A stretch of 64,000 nucleotides of DNA from Catonia carolina. Lineage: Eukaryota; Arthropoda; Insecta; Hemiptera; Achilidae. Where the stretch lies: contig JAQMRL010000040.1 of NCBI GenBank assembly GCA_035578175.1, positions 558,001 to 622,000 of the forward strand. The letters run 5' to 3'. Of the stretch, positions 1 to 10,820 are shown piece by piece (within the stretch, counting starts at the first letter, position 1; each line of letters starts with the position of its first letter). Both the position numbers and the translations under genes were made by a program. The notes below the pieces were generated by a model. That model was not told the origin of the DNA. It did no database searches and saw nothing but the letters and a program-made list of their open reading frames with translations.

Positions 1-1239
1 TTAGACAAAATTGCAAAAATTGAAAACGGCAAGACTAAACTACTACTTCCGGTTGACTGATTTTGATGAAAATATTCATGTTGGGTTTTCTGGTGGTATC
101 TTACTTAATTTTAAAGTTTCAACTTCATATGAGGTGTGGCAATTAAATAACGAGACTGACATTAAAAATTTAATTTTAATTTTATACATAATCACTTATT
201 GTCACCTTCAATATACACTCCTTCTCTATCCCTACAACGCTCCATGCGAATTTTCCATTGTTGGAAACAGTACTGGAAGTCATCTTCTGTCAGCTCCTTC
301 AGGACACGTGCCGCTTTCTCTTCTACAGCTTCCACAGACTCAAATCGTGTCTCTTTTAATGCAGATTTCACCTTAGGGAACAAGTAGAAGTCACATGGTG
401 CAAGATCTGGTGAATAAGGTGGATGTTCTAACACTGAGATGCTGTACTTGGCTAGGAACCTCTTGACAGATAACACGGAATGAGCTGGCGCATTGACTTG
501 GTGGAGAACCCATGATATGTCCTTCCACATTTCTGGTTGTTTTTTCTTTACTCTTCGATGTAGTTTAGAAAGTACCTCAAGGTAGTAATATTGATTAATT
601 GTTTGACCTTCAGGAACCCTGTGAAGGTACACAATCCAATGGATATAAAAAAAAAACGATCATCATTGCTTTAAATTTTGACTTGCTCATACGAGCTTTT
701 TGGCTCTCGGTGAAGTTCGGCTCTTCCAGTGCATGGTTTGGCGCTTTGTTTCCGGATCATAAGTAAAAAACCACGTTTCATCACATGTTATTATCGTTTC
801 CAAAATATTTGGGTCATTTTCAACCACGTACAAAGTGTCAGTACAAACATTTTTGCGAGCTTCATTTCAAACATTTTTGAGCGACACGTGTCCTGAAGGA
901 GCTGACAGAAGATGACTTCCAGCACAGTTTCCAACAATGGAAAATTCGCATGGAGTGTCATAGGGATAGAGAAGGAGTGTATATTGAAGGTGACAATAAG
1001 TGATTATGTATAAAATTAAAATAAATTTTTTTACATCAGTCTCGTTATTTAATAGCCACACCTCATACAGTGTTCTGTTCTTAAGATATTTTGTTCATAT
1101 ACACACAAAGACCAATCACTAAAAAATGTTTTTTTGGGTTCAGGGGGTTGGAAAACATGGAGATCCGGTGAAAAAACAATTTCGAAAAACCGACTAACAA
1201 TACTTTCATTCCTATATATTCATATAGGCAAGAGAAAGT
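1..1239 (-). mobile_element. R repeat copy (Helentron/HINE-like), split by M1 mariner
   Basis: Antisense copy of the ~960-bp R family, cut by the window edge. It ends in GGCAAGAGAAAGT at 1239. The internal block around position 50 (AACTACTACTTCCGGTTGA) is shared by all R copies. The copy is interrupted at a TA by the M1 element 130-1065 and resumes with the CA-rich core and the conserved GGGTTCAGGGGGT block. It ends about 250 bp upstream of gustatory exon A. Confidence 0.75.
130..1065 (-). mobile_element. M1 mariner derivative, long inverted ends (copy 1, long-junction type)
   Basis: Flanked by TA on both sides. Both ends are copies of the same 3' mariner end (GAGGTGTGGCAATTAAATAA and its complement). 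The left arm reads a decayed mariner transposase on the minus strand: WVLHQVNAPAHS, then YSPDLAPCDFYLFP. That is a D34D spacing, and the reading ends in GDNK-stop. Near 780 it still covers the region of the first catalytic Asp (antisense of TCDETW), so this copy keeps more of the gene than the common short type. The right arm (about 885-1065) repeats the last ~180 bp of the element in inverse orientation. It has no helix-turn-helix region and cannot encode a complete enzyme. Confidence 0.85.
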
Positions 1240-1493
1240 AAAAAGAAATGGAATTGAAGAACCAGACTTTTTTATTATTGTTTTTATAAGTTAATATTCA
1301 TTAATAATTCAGTAAACATTCAAAAAACTTTTAAAAATATTAAAAATAAAAATAGAATCGCCCAATAATATCAAATAAAAAAATAATATTTATAAAATTA
1401 AAATTGTAATAATTTCTGTCAAAATTTTTAATCAATAACTTTAACAAATAGAAAAAACGTTAACTTATGCAGTAATCAATTGACAACTTAGCA
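1240..1493 (+). promoter_or_regulatory. Probable 5' region of gustatory exon A
   Basis: AT-rich, no reading frame. A block at about 1320-1350 (ACTTTTAAAAATATTAAAA) is also found at 21370-21390 upstream of exon B, so the upstream DNA was duplicated along with the exon. This would fit a separate promoter for each first exon. No TATA or initiator call is made. Confidence 0.35.
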
Positions 1494-2393
1494 ATGGACA
1501 AACTTAAAAACCTTGTATTAAAAAACACAAACATAAATTTCTTTAAAGATTTCATAGAATTCGAGTACTTATTTAAATTTACCGGTATATTACCATTTTT
1601 CAAAAAGTTTAAAGATGTTAAAAATTGTGATAATAGATTTTCTTGTACTTTAACTTTATATATGTTTAGTTTAATAATTGCTATGAGTTATAATTATATA
1701 CATGAAAGAGAATTATTTCCTGAGTTTGACATCCTAACCAAACTTTTAGTTATATTTTATAACACAAGTTGTGTATGTGATTGTTTAACAATATTAACAA
1801 ATTTAAGATCATGTTATAAAATGATAAACTCAATACATAAAATAGATTTATTTATAAATAATAAAATACCAAAGTTATTAACATATTATGAAATATATAA
1901 AATACATAATCATATTTGGTTATTTATATTGATATTTTTCGGTTTTCAATCGACTTGGTTAGGTTTTCTTCATATAATACAAGGAGCACCAAAACATTGT
2001 AGTGATATTTTTTTCCTTGGTTTTATAAAATGTCTTCTGTTATATCCAATATTAAGAGTACGTGCTTATTCATATATGTTTTTTTTATATCAATTTTTAA
2101 TATATTTTCATACATTAACTAAATACATGAGAGATTATATTAAAAAATTTATGAATTCGGAAAATAAATTGGAAGAATGTCGTTTGTTAAGTCAACATTT
2201 AAATGAATGTATTATATTGGTAGATGAGATTATTGGCACAAGCGCCATTTTTGAAATTTCTCGAACACTTTCTGCTATGAGTAGAACAATCAGTTTATAT
2301 CCCGATGTACCATTAATTAGTTATGTTTTAATATTCATTCTAATATGTTATATGTTAATGGTAGTTATGTTGTGCGAACATATTAAAGTTAAG
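1494..2393 (+). CDS. Gustatory receptor, alternative first exon A (residues 1-300)
   Basis: A 300-codon open exon from ATG 1494 to a consensus donor (AAG then GTATGT) at 2393, phase 0. The 8 codons after the donor run into a stop inside the intron and are not coding. The product is a multi-pass membrane protein with hydrophobic segments near residues 51-67, 84-105, 142-165, 172-200 and 268-290. This is the layout of insect seven-helix gustatory receptors, ligand-gated cation channels of taste neurons with an intracellular N terminus. It shares SYNYIHERE, KMINSI and NKIPKL with exon B. The last helix is supplied by exons 29050-29118, 36932-37021 and 42141-42209, all phase 0, for a total of 375 residues. 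The alternative is a separate gene that has lost its own 3' exons; none were found between 2394 and 21500. The subfamily and ligand are unknown. Confidence 0.85.
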
Positions 2394-2488
2394 GTATGTA
2401 AAGAGTTATGTTTTAAATAATTTAGTATAATGTGGACAATTCGAATTGGCATAACTCTACGTGTACACCCAGTTTTGCATATAGTATA

Positions 2489-3818
2489 TAAGGTGTGGCT
2501 ATTAAAAAACAAGACTGACGTTGTAAAAAATTTTATTTTTATTTTATACATAATCACTTGTGCCCATAACAGACAGGTGGAGTATCAAATTATTTACACT
2601 CAATTTGTTCGTTGCAGGGCTAAAATAAATAGTTCTGTTTCTTATCACATGGTCAGCCAATTAAATTACTGAATCATTTAAGAACAGAAGAGGTAGAGGT
2701 GCAAAAGACACTAATCAGAGTTATCTTCTCTGAAAGTAATGAATTTCATTATACAGCCACACCCTGTGGTGAATGAAGTGAAAGTGTCATTTGCAGAGTG
2801 GAAAATATGTGCTTTTCAGAGGGCCTGGCATGCTGATAAGCGTACTTTTTCATTCAGTGAGAAAGGCAATGGTAAACCACCTCACTCCTCGTTTTACTTA
2901 GTAAAACTTCTACAGGTTCAGACCAGCCTTTCGGCTGATGACCTAAACGACAACAACATAATCACTTATTGTCACCTTCAATATACACTCCTTCTCTATA
3001 ACGCTCCATGCAAATTTTCCATTGTTGGAAACAGTGCTGGAAGTCATCTTCTGTCAACTCCTTTAGGACACGTGCCGCTTTCTCTTTTACAGCTTCCACG
3101 GACTCAATTTTTTTCCTTTTAATCCAGATTTCATCTTAGGGAACAGGTAGAAGATAATAACATGAGATGAAACGTAGTTTTTTACTTATGATCTGGAAAC
3201 GAAGCATCAATCCATGCACTGGAAAAGCCGAACTTCACCGAGAGCCAAAAAAGCTCGAATGAGTACGTCAAATTTAAAGCAATGATGATTGTTTTTTTTT
3301 AATATCCATGGGATTGTGTACCTTCACTGGGTTCCTGAAAGTCAAACAATTAATCAATATTACTACCTTGAGGTACTGTCTAAACTACGTCAAAGAGTAA
3401 GGAAAAAACAACCAGAAATGTGGAAGGACAAATCATGGGTTCTCCACCAAGACAATGCGCCAGCTCATTCCGGGTTATCTGTCAAGAGGTTCCTAGCCGA
3501 GTAAAGCATCTCAGTGTTAGAAAATCCACCTTATTCACCAGATCTTGCACCATGTGACTTCTACCTGTTCCCTAAGGTGAAATCTGCATTAAAAGGGACA
3601 CGATTTGAGTCTGTGGAAGCTGTAAAAGAGAATGTGGCACATGTCCTGAAGGAGCTGACAGAAGATGACTTCCAGCACTGTTTCCAACAATGGAAAATTT
3701 GCATGGAGCGTTTTAGGGATAGAGAAGGAGTGTATATCGAAGGTGACTATAAGTGATTATGTATAAAATTAAAATTAAATGTTTTACGTCAATCTCGTTA
3801 TTTAATAGCCACACCTTG
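2489..3818 (+). mobile_element. M1 mariner derivative (copy 2), split by SINE2
   Basis: Short-junction type in the reverse orientation to copy 1. The short inverted arm is at 2489-3150 (interrupted by SINE2) and the transposase arm at about 3160-3818. The transposase reads on the plus strand from the start of FFNIHGIVYLHWVPE through DNAPAHS and YSPDLAPCDFYLFP to the stop near 3756, with an early stop after FLAE at about 3504. Both ends are the same 3' mariner end. The first catalytic Asp region is missing. Confidence 0.8.
2560..2955 (+). mobile_element. SINE2 retroelement, full length, AAC tail
   Basis: 396-bp insertion into M1, flanked by a 12-bp target duplication ACATAATCACTT (2548-2559 and 2956-2967). 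It begins GTGCCCATAACAGACAGGTG and ends in an (AAC)n-type tail. TSD length and tail show mobilisation by a LINE reverse transcriptase. Translated frames in it are not genes. Confidence 0.85.
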
Positions 3819-3855
3819 TATATCCATAACCTATTCTTTCAACAAGGTCTACAAA

Positions 3856-3970
3856 TTTTAATGTGCACAGCCTTTTAATGTGCACAGCCTTTCAATGTGC
3901 ACAGCCTTTCAATGTGCACAGCCTTTCAATGTGCACAGCCTTTTAATGTGCACAGCCTTTTAATGTGCCT
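3856..3970. repeat. 17-bp minisatellite
   Basis: Six full tandem units of AATGTGCACAGCCTTTY plus a partial seventh. Units differ only at one T/C position. There are no unique spacers. Confidence 0.95.
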
Positions 3971-4276
3971 ACAACCTTATTTCAACGTATAAACATACAA
4001 ATAATTATTTCATTTTAAATTTCATTAAAATATGAATTTAATTTGTCCCTGTAAATATTTAAATTATAAATTACAAGAACTAAAATGTAAAATCTCACTA
4101 AACTATGCTCTACAGACGTACGCAACTAACTAAACAAATTGGTCTGAATATATTTATAATGAACAGAAAATCATATATGAAAAAAAAAATAGTCACATCT
4201 TTACGTCTGACAGATTACTAATAAGAACAGTGAAAACAAAGCGTTGTGACCGTGTGCGTGAGTCGCACATTACAGT
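3971..4276. other. Unassigned AT-rich intronic DNA
   Basis: No reading frame or repeat family recognised. It includes the left target duplication of the next SINE2. Confidence 0.5.
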
Positions 4277-4630
4277 GTTGTTGTTTAGGTGATCACCCTG
4301 TAGTAGGCTGGTTTGAACGTGTAGAGGTTTTACTAAGTAAAACGAGGAGTGAGGTGGTTTACCGTTGCCTTCCTCACTGAGTGGAAAAGTACGCTTATCA
4401 GCATGCCGGGCCCTCTGAAAAGCACATATTTTCCACTCTGTAAATGACACCTTCACTTCATTCACCACAGGGTCTGGCTGTACAATGAAATTCATTACTT
4501 TCAGAGAAGATAACTCTGATTAGTGTCTTTTACACCTCTACCTCTTCTGTTCTTAAATGATTCAGTCATTTAATTGACAGACCATGTGATAAGAAACAGA
4601 ACTATTTATTTTAGCCCTGCAACGATTACA
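4277..4630 (-). mobile_element. SINE2, 5'-truncated
   Basis: 354 bp in antisense, flanked by the 10-bp target duplication ACATTACAGT (4267-4276, 4631-4640). The first ~40 bp of the consensus are missing, which is the 5' truncation usual for target-primed insertion. The tail reads as (GTT)n on the plus strand. Confidence 0.85.
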
Positions 4631-4769
4631 ACATTACAGTAGCGATTGTAAACTTTTGTGATGGACTGTACCGTCAGTGCATGGCGAGGGGCGAAGATTG
4701 GAGTAGATAAACACTGAAGCTGCTTGCGCTAATTCGAATTGTCCAACATATAGATCATTATTTATAATT

Positions 4770-4924
4770 ACTTTCTCTTGCCTATATGAATATATAGGAA
4801 GGAAAGTATTGTTTTCATGTCGATTTTTCGAAATCGAGTTTTCACCGGATCTATACGTTTTCAGACCCCCTGAACCAAAAAAACATGTTTTTAGCGATTG
4901 GTCTGTGTGTGTGTCTGTGTGTGT

Positions 4925-4957
<33 letters not shown>

Positions 4958-5733
4958 AACAGAATATCTCAAGAACGGAACATCGTACGAACTTGAAACT
5001 TGAAACTTAAGTTACATATTACTACCGGACCCGACACGAACATTTTCATCAAAATCGGTCAACCGGAAGTAGTAGTTATTCATATAATTTTTCACTTTTT
5101 TGCGATTTTCTCAAAAACTAGTCCTACGATTTTTTTTAAAATCAACTGGTTTACTACATTTTTTATGCTCTACAATATAGGGTAGGCGCCATGTTTGCTG
5201 AAATTCTGCTTGAGGCTGTTTTTACGTAAAAACATTTTCTTTTTAAGATTGCGGCTTTAATATGCATTTTAGCGCAAAACGTTATATATTAAAAGTTGTA
5301 GAGAATGTAAAATTCTACAACTTTTATTTCAAACATTTTTTTGTATAACGCTTAGTTTAGCGGTAATTTGCGATTTTCTGTTTTTTTTCTCACGAAAACG
5401 TGAGAAAAATCGATTTTTTTAACATTTCGGTCTTAGTAAGCATTTTACGACAAAAGTGTATATAATTAAATTTATAGAAAATTAAAAGATCTACAACTTT
5501 TGTTCAGAGCATTTTTCTCTACAGAGCCTAGTTTAGCGTGAAAGCGTGATTTTCCGTATTTTTAAGCCAAACCGAGTTCGATTGTCATTTTGCGTCATTC
5601 ACTCATGATTAAAATAAGGTTATGTTTTTGAGGTTAGTTTTTTGTTTATTTCTAATATTTTATTAATAATGTTAGGTTTATTATTAATTATTTGCATTGG
5701 CAAGAGAAAGTTGTGTGAGTGTTTCACACCAGA
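4770..5733 (+). mobile_element. R repeat, full length
   Basis: From ACTTTCTCTTGCC to CACACCAGA. It contains the palindrome CCTATATGAATATATAGG at the 5' end, a (GT)n core near 4905-4957, the conserved mid-block, hairpins in the 3' half, and GGCAAGAGAAAGT followed by the GTGTGAgtgtTTCACAC stem-loop. Confidence 0.85.
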
Positions 5734-5882
5734 CTTTTTTTGTTTGTTTTAAGAGTACTCGGAATGCCTATCTCCGTAATGTTAACACGTTCACTGCTAT
5801 GTGACCCAAATACGAGTATGTGTCACAGTTGTCTTTGAAAATGGGCCACGTGCATCAAAAATGAGTCACAATACATGAATTA

Positions 5883-6721
5883 TGTAGGGTAGTCAGACTG
5901 AATGGTGGTACAGCTTTTCACTTATGCGGTGTAGACATCGGTAAGCCAGCGGCGAGCCGGCACAATAAACCGTCAAACCAGCGAAACCGATTTGAAGCAC
6001 GGTTACCCGCTTAAAACCGTAGAGAACAATGGTATAGGATGGAAACAAAATGGGAAACAATGTACTTAAACTAGTAATAGTCGTAATAGCACTTACAGTT
6101 AAGGCGTAGGTAATCCTTCTAAGACACAGGTCGTCGCTTCTTTGTGGCGCCACAAGATTCGTTGATATCACTAAAAACAGTTTGATAATAATAATACACA
6201 TTTATACTTTAAGTTATTCGCTAAGCACATAAACGTTTTGTAACACTGGTTGAGTCGATATTTAAGCACATTGGTCAGGATCGGTTAAAGGTCGGAACTC
6301 ACAATAAAATGAATAAATTTGAGTAATTACGTTCGATTCGTTAACTACACACAGCCATACGGTAAGACTGATTCGATTAGCGAGATTAAAACACATTTTC
6401 GGGTGGCACGCTGCACCCGGCGAGAAAGATAAGCCAGCACGTCTTTAGGCTTCAACTGTACATTGCAAAAGTGAACTAACACCGGTAGCGTCGCTTAGCT
6501 TCTATGGCGGAAAAGACAAGTAGTCGAAATCGACAAGGCGGACAATGCGCAGGCGCTATTATCAAAAATCAATGGTCATTGGTCGATAAAGATCATGCGA
6601 TCTCCCCACACAGATAGGGTGCTGGAAAGGCAATGAACTTAACAAGGACAAATTTGTTCTGGAATAATCTAGGCGGGAGAATCCAGGCGCTTAATTCGAA
6701 AATATGGAACTGTACTGAACA
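5883..6721 (-). mobile_element. Solo LTR, family 1
   Basis: 839 bp, TG...CA ends in either orientation, flanked by a 5-bp duplication AATTA (5878-5882, 6722-6726). It is homologous in inverse orientation to the solo LTR at 30175-31016, with shared TGTTCAGTA start and a shared GTGGCGCCACA segment. No internal retrovirus-like region remains, which points to LTR-LTR recombination. Confidence 0.8.
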
Positions 6722-6726
6722 AATTA

Positions 6727-7020
6727 TGTTTGAGCCGTGTAATGTGGTTTGAAAAGCTACGGCTTCAGAGTGACATTGTACACTTAAATTTTTCAAACAG
6801 TTGGCCTTTTTCAAATAATAGGATATTGCGTATACAGGTAGTTTTCCTTGTTGTCCTGTACTAGAATGCTGGTATTATTTTAAATTTTATTATTTTAGTT
6901 AATTGAAATAGTCTAAAACTTTGTAACTTAACCCAGTTGTTTATTACATTTTTTATTGTGACACAAAAAGGGATCACATGGCTCTGAAATGTAGAATCAT
7001 TCCAGCACGCCATGTTACCC
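6727..7020. other. piggyBac-like element body, no gene seen
   Basis: AT-rich segment between the solo LTR and the palindromic element. No open frame or known motif. Confidence 0.4.
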
Positions 7021-7031
7021 AAATGTTTATT

Positions 7032-7422
7032 TCTATTTCATATAATGAATTAATATAATAATTTCACTAACCTTCTTTTTAAACTGCGTCACCTTTATTT
7101 TATTCCTACTTACACGTGTTTTGGTGGATCCACCATCATCAGAGTAAATGAAAAATTGAAACTAAAAATTATTTTCATTTTGGTTTTATACAAGTGACTG
7201 AAGATGTATCATCTTCTGTAAATTTTAAATAAACGAAAATAATTTTTAGTTTCAATTTTTCATTTACTCTGATGATGGTGGATCCACCGAAACACGTGTA
7301 AGTGAAAATTAAAATAAAGGTGACGCAGTTTAAAAAGAAGGTTAGTGAAATTATTATATTAATTCATTATATGAAATAGAAATATTTCAAACTGCAGGAT
7401 GCATTATAAAGATTTATTTTTA
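7032..7422. mobile_element. Palindromic Penelope-like element, copy 1
   Basis: 391 bp with an 11-bp target duplication AAATGTTTATT (7021-7031, 7423-7433). Two arms fold back on each other around about 7170-7210. Each arm has the ACACGTGTTTCGGTGGATCC-type block, although the left arm carries TTTTGG in place of TTTCGG. One 3' tail (AAACTGCAGGATGCATTATA) is unpaired. The variable TSD length suggests target-primed retrotransposition, not a cut-and-paste element. Assignment to Penelope-like elements rests on the hammerhead-like motif and is inference. Confidence 0.6.
7263..7306 (+). ncRNA. Hammerhead-ribozyme-like motif
   Basis: CTGATGA (7269-7275), then the palindrome GGTGGATCCACC (7277-7288) as stem II with a GATC loop, then GAAA (7289-7292), CACGTG and TA. 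Bases 7263-7268 pair with 7301-7306 over 6 bp as stem I, placing the expected cleavage after A7300. Caveats: there is an extra T between CTGATGA and stem II, and CACGTG is too short to close stem III in a monomer, although it could pair in a dimer. Confidence 0.5.
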
Positions 7423-7433
7423 AATGTTTATTA

Positions 7434-8190
7434 CAACTTTATTTTACAAAAAAAAAATAGTTGCTATTAAATAAATTACAGGCCAACTCATTCCAAATGA
7501 GATGTGAGTTGTGTATGCGCAGTAGCAAAGGAAGTAGTGGGGGGTTTCAGAGCCAGTGCGTTCCCAGTCACCAAACAGTGAACATCCGTATAGTGGGTCA
7601 AAAAAGTAGTGTTTCGGTTTTGTAGTCCAGTCTGTTTCTTTAAAATATGTCGGCTTCACTTAAACATTACGTAAGTAAAAATAATGTCAACTGTAATTTT
7701 AATAATGTCAGAAAACTATGTGATGACTTTTTCACTATCTACATTTTCTGCCGATAACTAGAAATCTCGATACGACACGTCTTAGGTTAGAAACTGAACT
7801 AATGCAAAACGAATATACTTTAGATGACGTGATTGATAGCGTGGTAATAAATCCTAATACTGACAGTGACGATTCAGACGAGAGTTATTCAGGAAGTGAG
7901 ATTTCCGGCGTGGAAGACTTGTGATATATCGTAGTAAGGCCTACATTAAGATTGAATTTTCATAAAAGACAATATCTGCATAAAAGGAGTAAGTTTTAAT
8001 TTTATTTCGGTAATAGTATAAGAGAAAATTAAGTCTATTTGTAACTAGAAGTATAACAAGAATGTGTGTGTCTGTGTATGTGATAAACAGCACACACAAC
8101 TTTGTAGGCAGGCTGTTGCGCACTGATAAGTGTGGGGAGAAATATACTTCTCTCTTTCTAAATATTTCTTTCTCACTCAGTTGTCCTGCG
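7434..8190. other. piggyBac-like element body with a short acidic open frame
   Basis: A 60-codon frame without a clear start ends at TGA 7922-7924 and is rich in Asp/Ser (TLDDVIDSVV then TDSDDSDESYSGSE). It resembles the acidic N-terminal part of piggyBac-type transposases, but no catalytic domain follows. The rest of the stretch shows no gene. Confidence 0.35.
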
Positions 8191-8830
8191 CAACTCGCAA
8201 TTCATTTGGATCTTGCCGGCCTGTAAGTAAAGTAAGAAGTAAGAAGAGGTGTTAAAGAAGAAGCAAAGCGAAGAGTGAAATTGGGATGGGCAGCTTTTGC
8301 AAAATTGAGAAGAGTACTGAATAGTAAAATAAGCAGAGAAAACAAGGCTAGGATCTTCAATCAGTGTATCACTCCAGTAATGATATATGGTTCAGAAACG
8401 TGGCTGCTAACAAAAGAGATTGTATACCAAATGCAAAAAACGCAGAGAGCTATGGAAAGATCTATTCTGGGAGTCAGGCTGAGAGATAGAAAGAGGAATG
8501 AATGGATAAGATCCCAGACTGGCCTGGAGGATGTTGGCAGGGCGATGGCTAGAGGCAAATGGAGATGGGCGGGACGCGTGGCGAGAATGGAACCAGAGAG
8601 ATGGGCAAGGAGGATCCTTGATTGGCGACCATATGATGGAAGAAGATCAAGGGGAAGGCCGGAGAGAAGATGGGAGGACGACATAAAGAGAACCGCTGGA
8701 GAGAGCTGGAGGAGGACGGCGTAGGACAAAGAAGAGTGGAGGAGTCATGAAGAGGCCTCCATAGATAATATTTTAGCTTTGTAAAAAGGGTTAAGAAAAA
8801 AAAAAGAAGAAAAATAAATAAAATGAGAAA
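8191..8830 (+). pseudogene. LINE 3' end: C-terminus of non-LTR reverse transcriptase
   Basis: The open frame from about 8275 to the stop at 8722 gives 149 residues. It contains KARIFNQCITPVMIYGSETW and the Arg-rich GKWRWAGRVARMEPERWARR tail typical of the region downstream of the RT in RTE/CR1-like LINEs. The catalytic FADD block and endonuclease are absent, so this is a 5'-truncated insertion. An A-rich tail follows at 8796-8825. It lies inside the piggyBac-like element. Confidence 0.75.
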
Positions 8831-8888
8831 AAGTAAGATGGCCCAGCTGTAAGTGTCACAAAATTTAGTGTGGCAGTTAACATGTTAA

Positions 8889-9440
8889 TGATAGGAACTC
8901 AAAAAATACTACAGTCCTGTCCAAGTTTTTATGGTTACTTTTCAGGCAATTCTACACCCACAGAATAAGTAGAATCTTTATACATTGTTAGGAAGATAAG
9001 AAATGTTTTTTTGAAATTACCACTTTTGAAAAGCATAAGTTTACCTATTTAAGAGGAAAATAAATATTTAAACAAATCATTTTACTGTAATATTAACTCA
9101 GTACATTTAAATTGCAGTATAAAAGGCTGTGGAAATATTTCATTAAAATCTGTTAACAGTTGGCTGAGAAAGTGTTCCTTATGTGTCAAAAATTGCTGTT
9201 TGAGGGAAACAAGAAAAAATTAAAAGAGAACACATTATAAGTACTGCAAAACCTCTAATATATTCCAGGATCATAATGTGGAAATTCTTGAACTGTTATA
9301 TTCACAGCTGGTCTAATGCCAACTTAAGGTTTTAAAACAAAAACAAAATTATGAGTTTATCGTTTGTCATTCAAAAAAATGGATGTTCTTATGCAAACTG
9401 GTAATGCTTAGAAAATCACGTATGGGTTCAACATCTATTA
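8889..9440. other. Unassigned intronic DNA
   Basis: About 550 bp without a supported gene or recognised repeat. Confidence 0.5.
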
Positions 9441-9600
9441 CATTCTTGTGCCTATATGAATATATAGGAAGGAAAGTATTGTTTTCATGTCGATTTTTAG
9501 AAATCGAGTTTTCACTGGATCTACACGATTTCAGACCCCCTGAACCCAAAAAACATATTTTTAGTGATTGGTCTGTGTGCGTGTGTGTGTGTGTGTGTTA
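9441..9600 (+). mobile_element. R repeat, 5' fragment
   Basis: Has the CCTATATGAATATATAGG palindrome, the TTCAGACCCCCTGAACCC block and part of the GT core, then stops. Confidence 0.75.
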
Positions 9601-10820
9601 GTGACATTAATAAGAACAGAAAATTTGACATTATCATCTTTTTCTGCATTTAAAAAAAGATAGAGACAGGTTTTTTAAATACATTAGAATGATTCTGGAA
9701 ATTTTTACTTTCTCTTGCCTATATGAATATATAGGAAGGAAAGTATTGTTTTCATGTCGATTTTCCGAAATCGAGTTTTCACCGGATCTATACGTTTCCA
9801 GACCCCCTGAACCCAAAAAACATGTTTTTAGCGATTGGTCTGTGTGTGTGTCTGTGTGTCTGTGTGTGTGTGTGTGTGTGTCTGTGTGTGAACAGAATAT
9901 CTCAAGAACGGAACATCGTACGAACTTGAAACTTGAAACTTAAGTTACATACCACTACCGGACGCGACACGAACATTTTCATCAAAATCGGTCAACCGGA
10001 AGTAGTAGTTTATTCGTATAATTTTTCAGTTTTTTGCGATTTTCTCAAAAACTGGTCCTACGATTTTTTTTAAAATCGCCTATTTTACTCAATTTTTTAT
10101 TCTCTACAAGATAGGGTAGGCGCCATGTTTGCTGAAATTCTCGGTGAGGCTGTTTTCACGTAAAAACGTTGTTTTTTTAAGATTACGGCTTTAATATAAA
10201 TTTTAGCGCAAAAACTTATATAATAAAAGTTGTAGAGAATTTAAAAACCTACAACTTTTATTTCAAACATTTTTTTGTATAACGCTTAGTTTAGCGGTAA
10301 TTAGCGATTTTCGGTTTTTTTTCTCACGAAAACGTGAGAAAAATCGATTTTTTTAACATTTCGGCCTTAGTATGCATTTTACGACAAAAGTGTATATAAT
10401 AAAAGTTATAGAAAATTAAAAGATCTACAACTTTTGTTTAGAGCATTTTTCTCTACAGAGCCTAGTTTAGAGAGAAAGAGTGATTTTCCGTATTTCTAAG
10501 CCAAACTGAGGTTGATTTTCATTTTGCATCATTCACTCATGATTAAAATAAGGTTATGTTTTTGAGGTTAGTTTTTTGTTTATTTCTAATATTTTATTAA
10601 TAATGTTAGGTTTATTGTTAATTATTTGCATTGGCAAGAGAAAGTTGTGTGAGTGTTTCACACCAGATTTTTTATTTTATTTTGTCGAAAGTAGAACTTT
10701 GTTTACAAAAACAATGGTGCAACTTGCACAAAAGCAACCAATATTACTGGAAGAAAGACTTGTGATTACTTTGAGGCACATATTTTGAACATTTTGACTA
10801 CTGATATTCAATATTAAAAA
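9601..10820. repeat. Paralogous flank sequence (copy A), split by an R insertion
   Basis: 9601-9706 plus 10668-10820 match, in inverse orientation, the DNA around 34042-34218 and 35176-35250. Copy A carries R at one place and copy B at another, so each provides the empty site for the other. Confidence 0.7.
9707..10667 (+). mobile_element. R repeat, full length
   Basis: 961 bp, ACTTTCTCTTGCC to CACACCAGA, flanked by T runs on both sides. The empty paralogous site is read at about 34130-34200 in inverse orientation. No target duplication beyond T residues. Confidence 0.9.

Larger units (their letters stand above)
5786..8884. mobile_element. Degenerate piggyBac-like element carrying nested insertions
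   Basis: Bounded by TTAA at 5782-5785 and 8885-8888. The ends are imperfect inverted repeats: CACGTTCACTGCTA on the left, and CATGTTAACTGCCA read inward from the right. Within it sit a solo LTR, a palindromic Penelope-like element and a LINE tail. Removing these leaves about 1.2 kb of element body. The inverted ends match at only 11 of 14 positions, so the pairing is probable, not proven. Confidence 0.5.

Noticed and set aside
192..632. Functional mariner transposase gene
   Set aside because: Only the C-terminal half is present in M1 copies. The DNA-binding domain and usually the first Asp are missing.
3856..3970. CRISPR-like array
   Set aside because: The 17-bp units are adjacent with no unique spacers, in a eukaryotic context.
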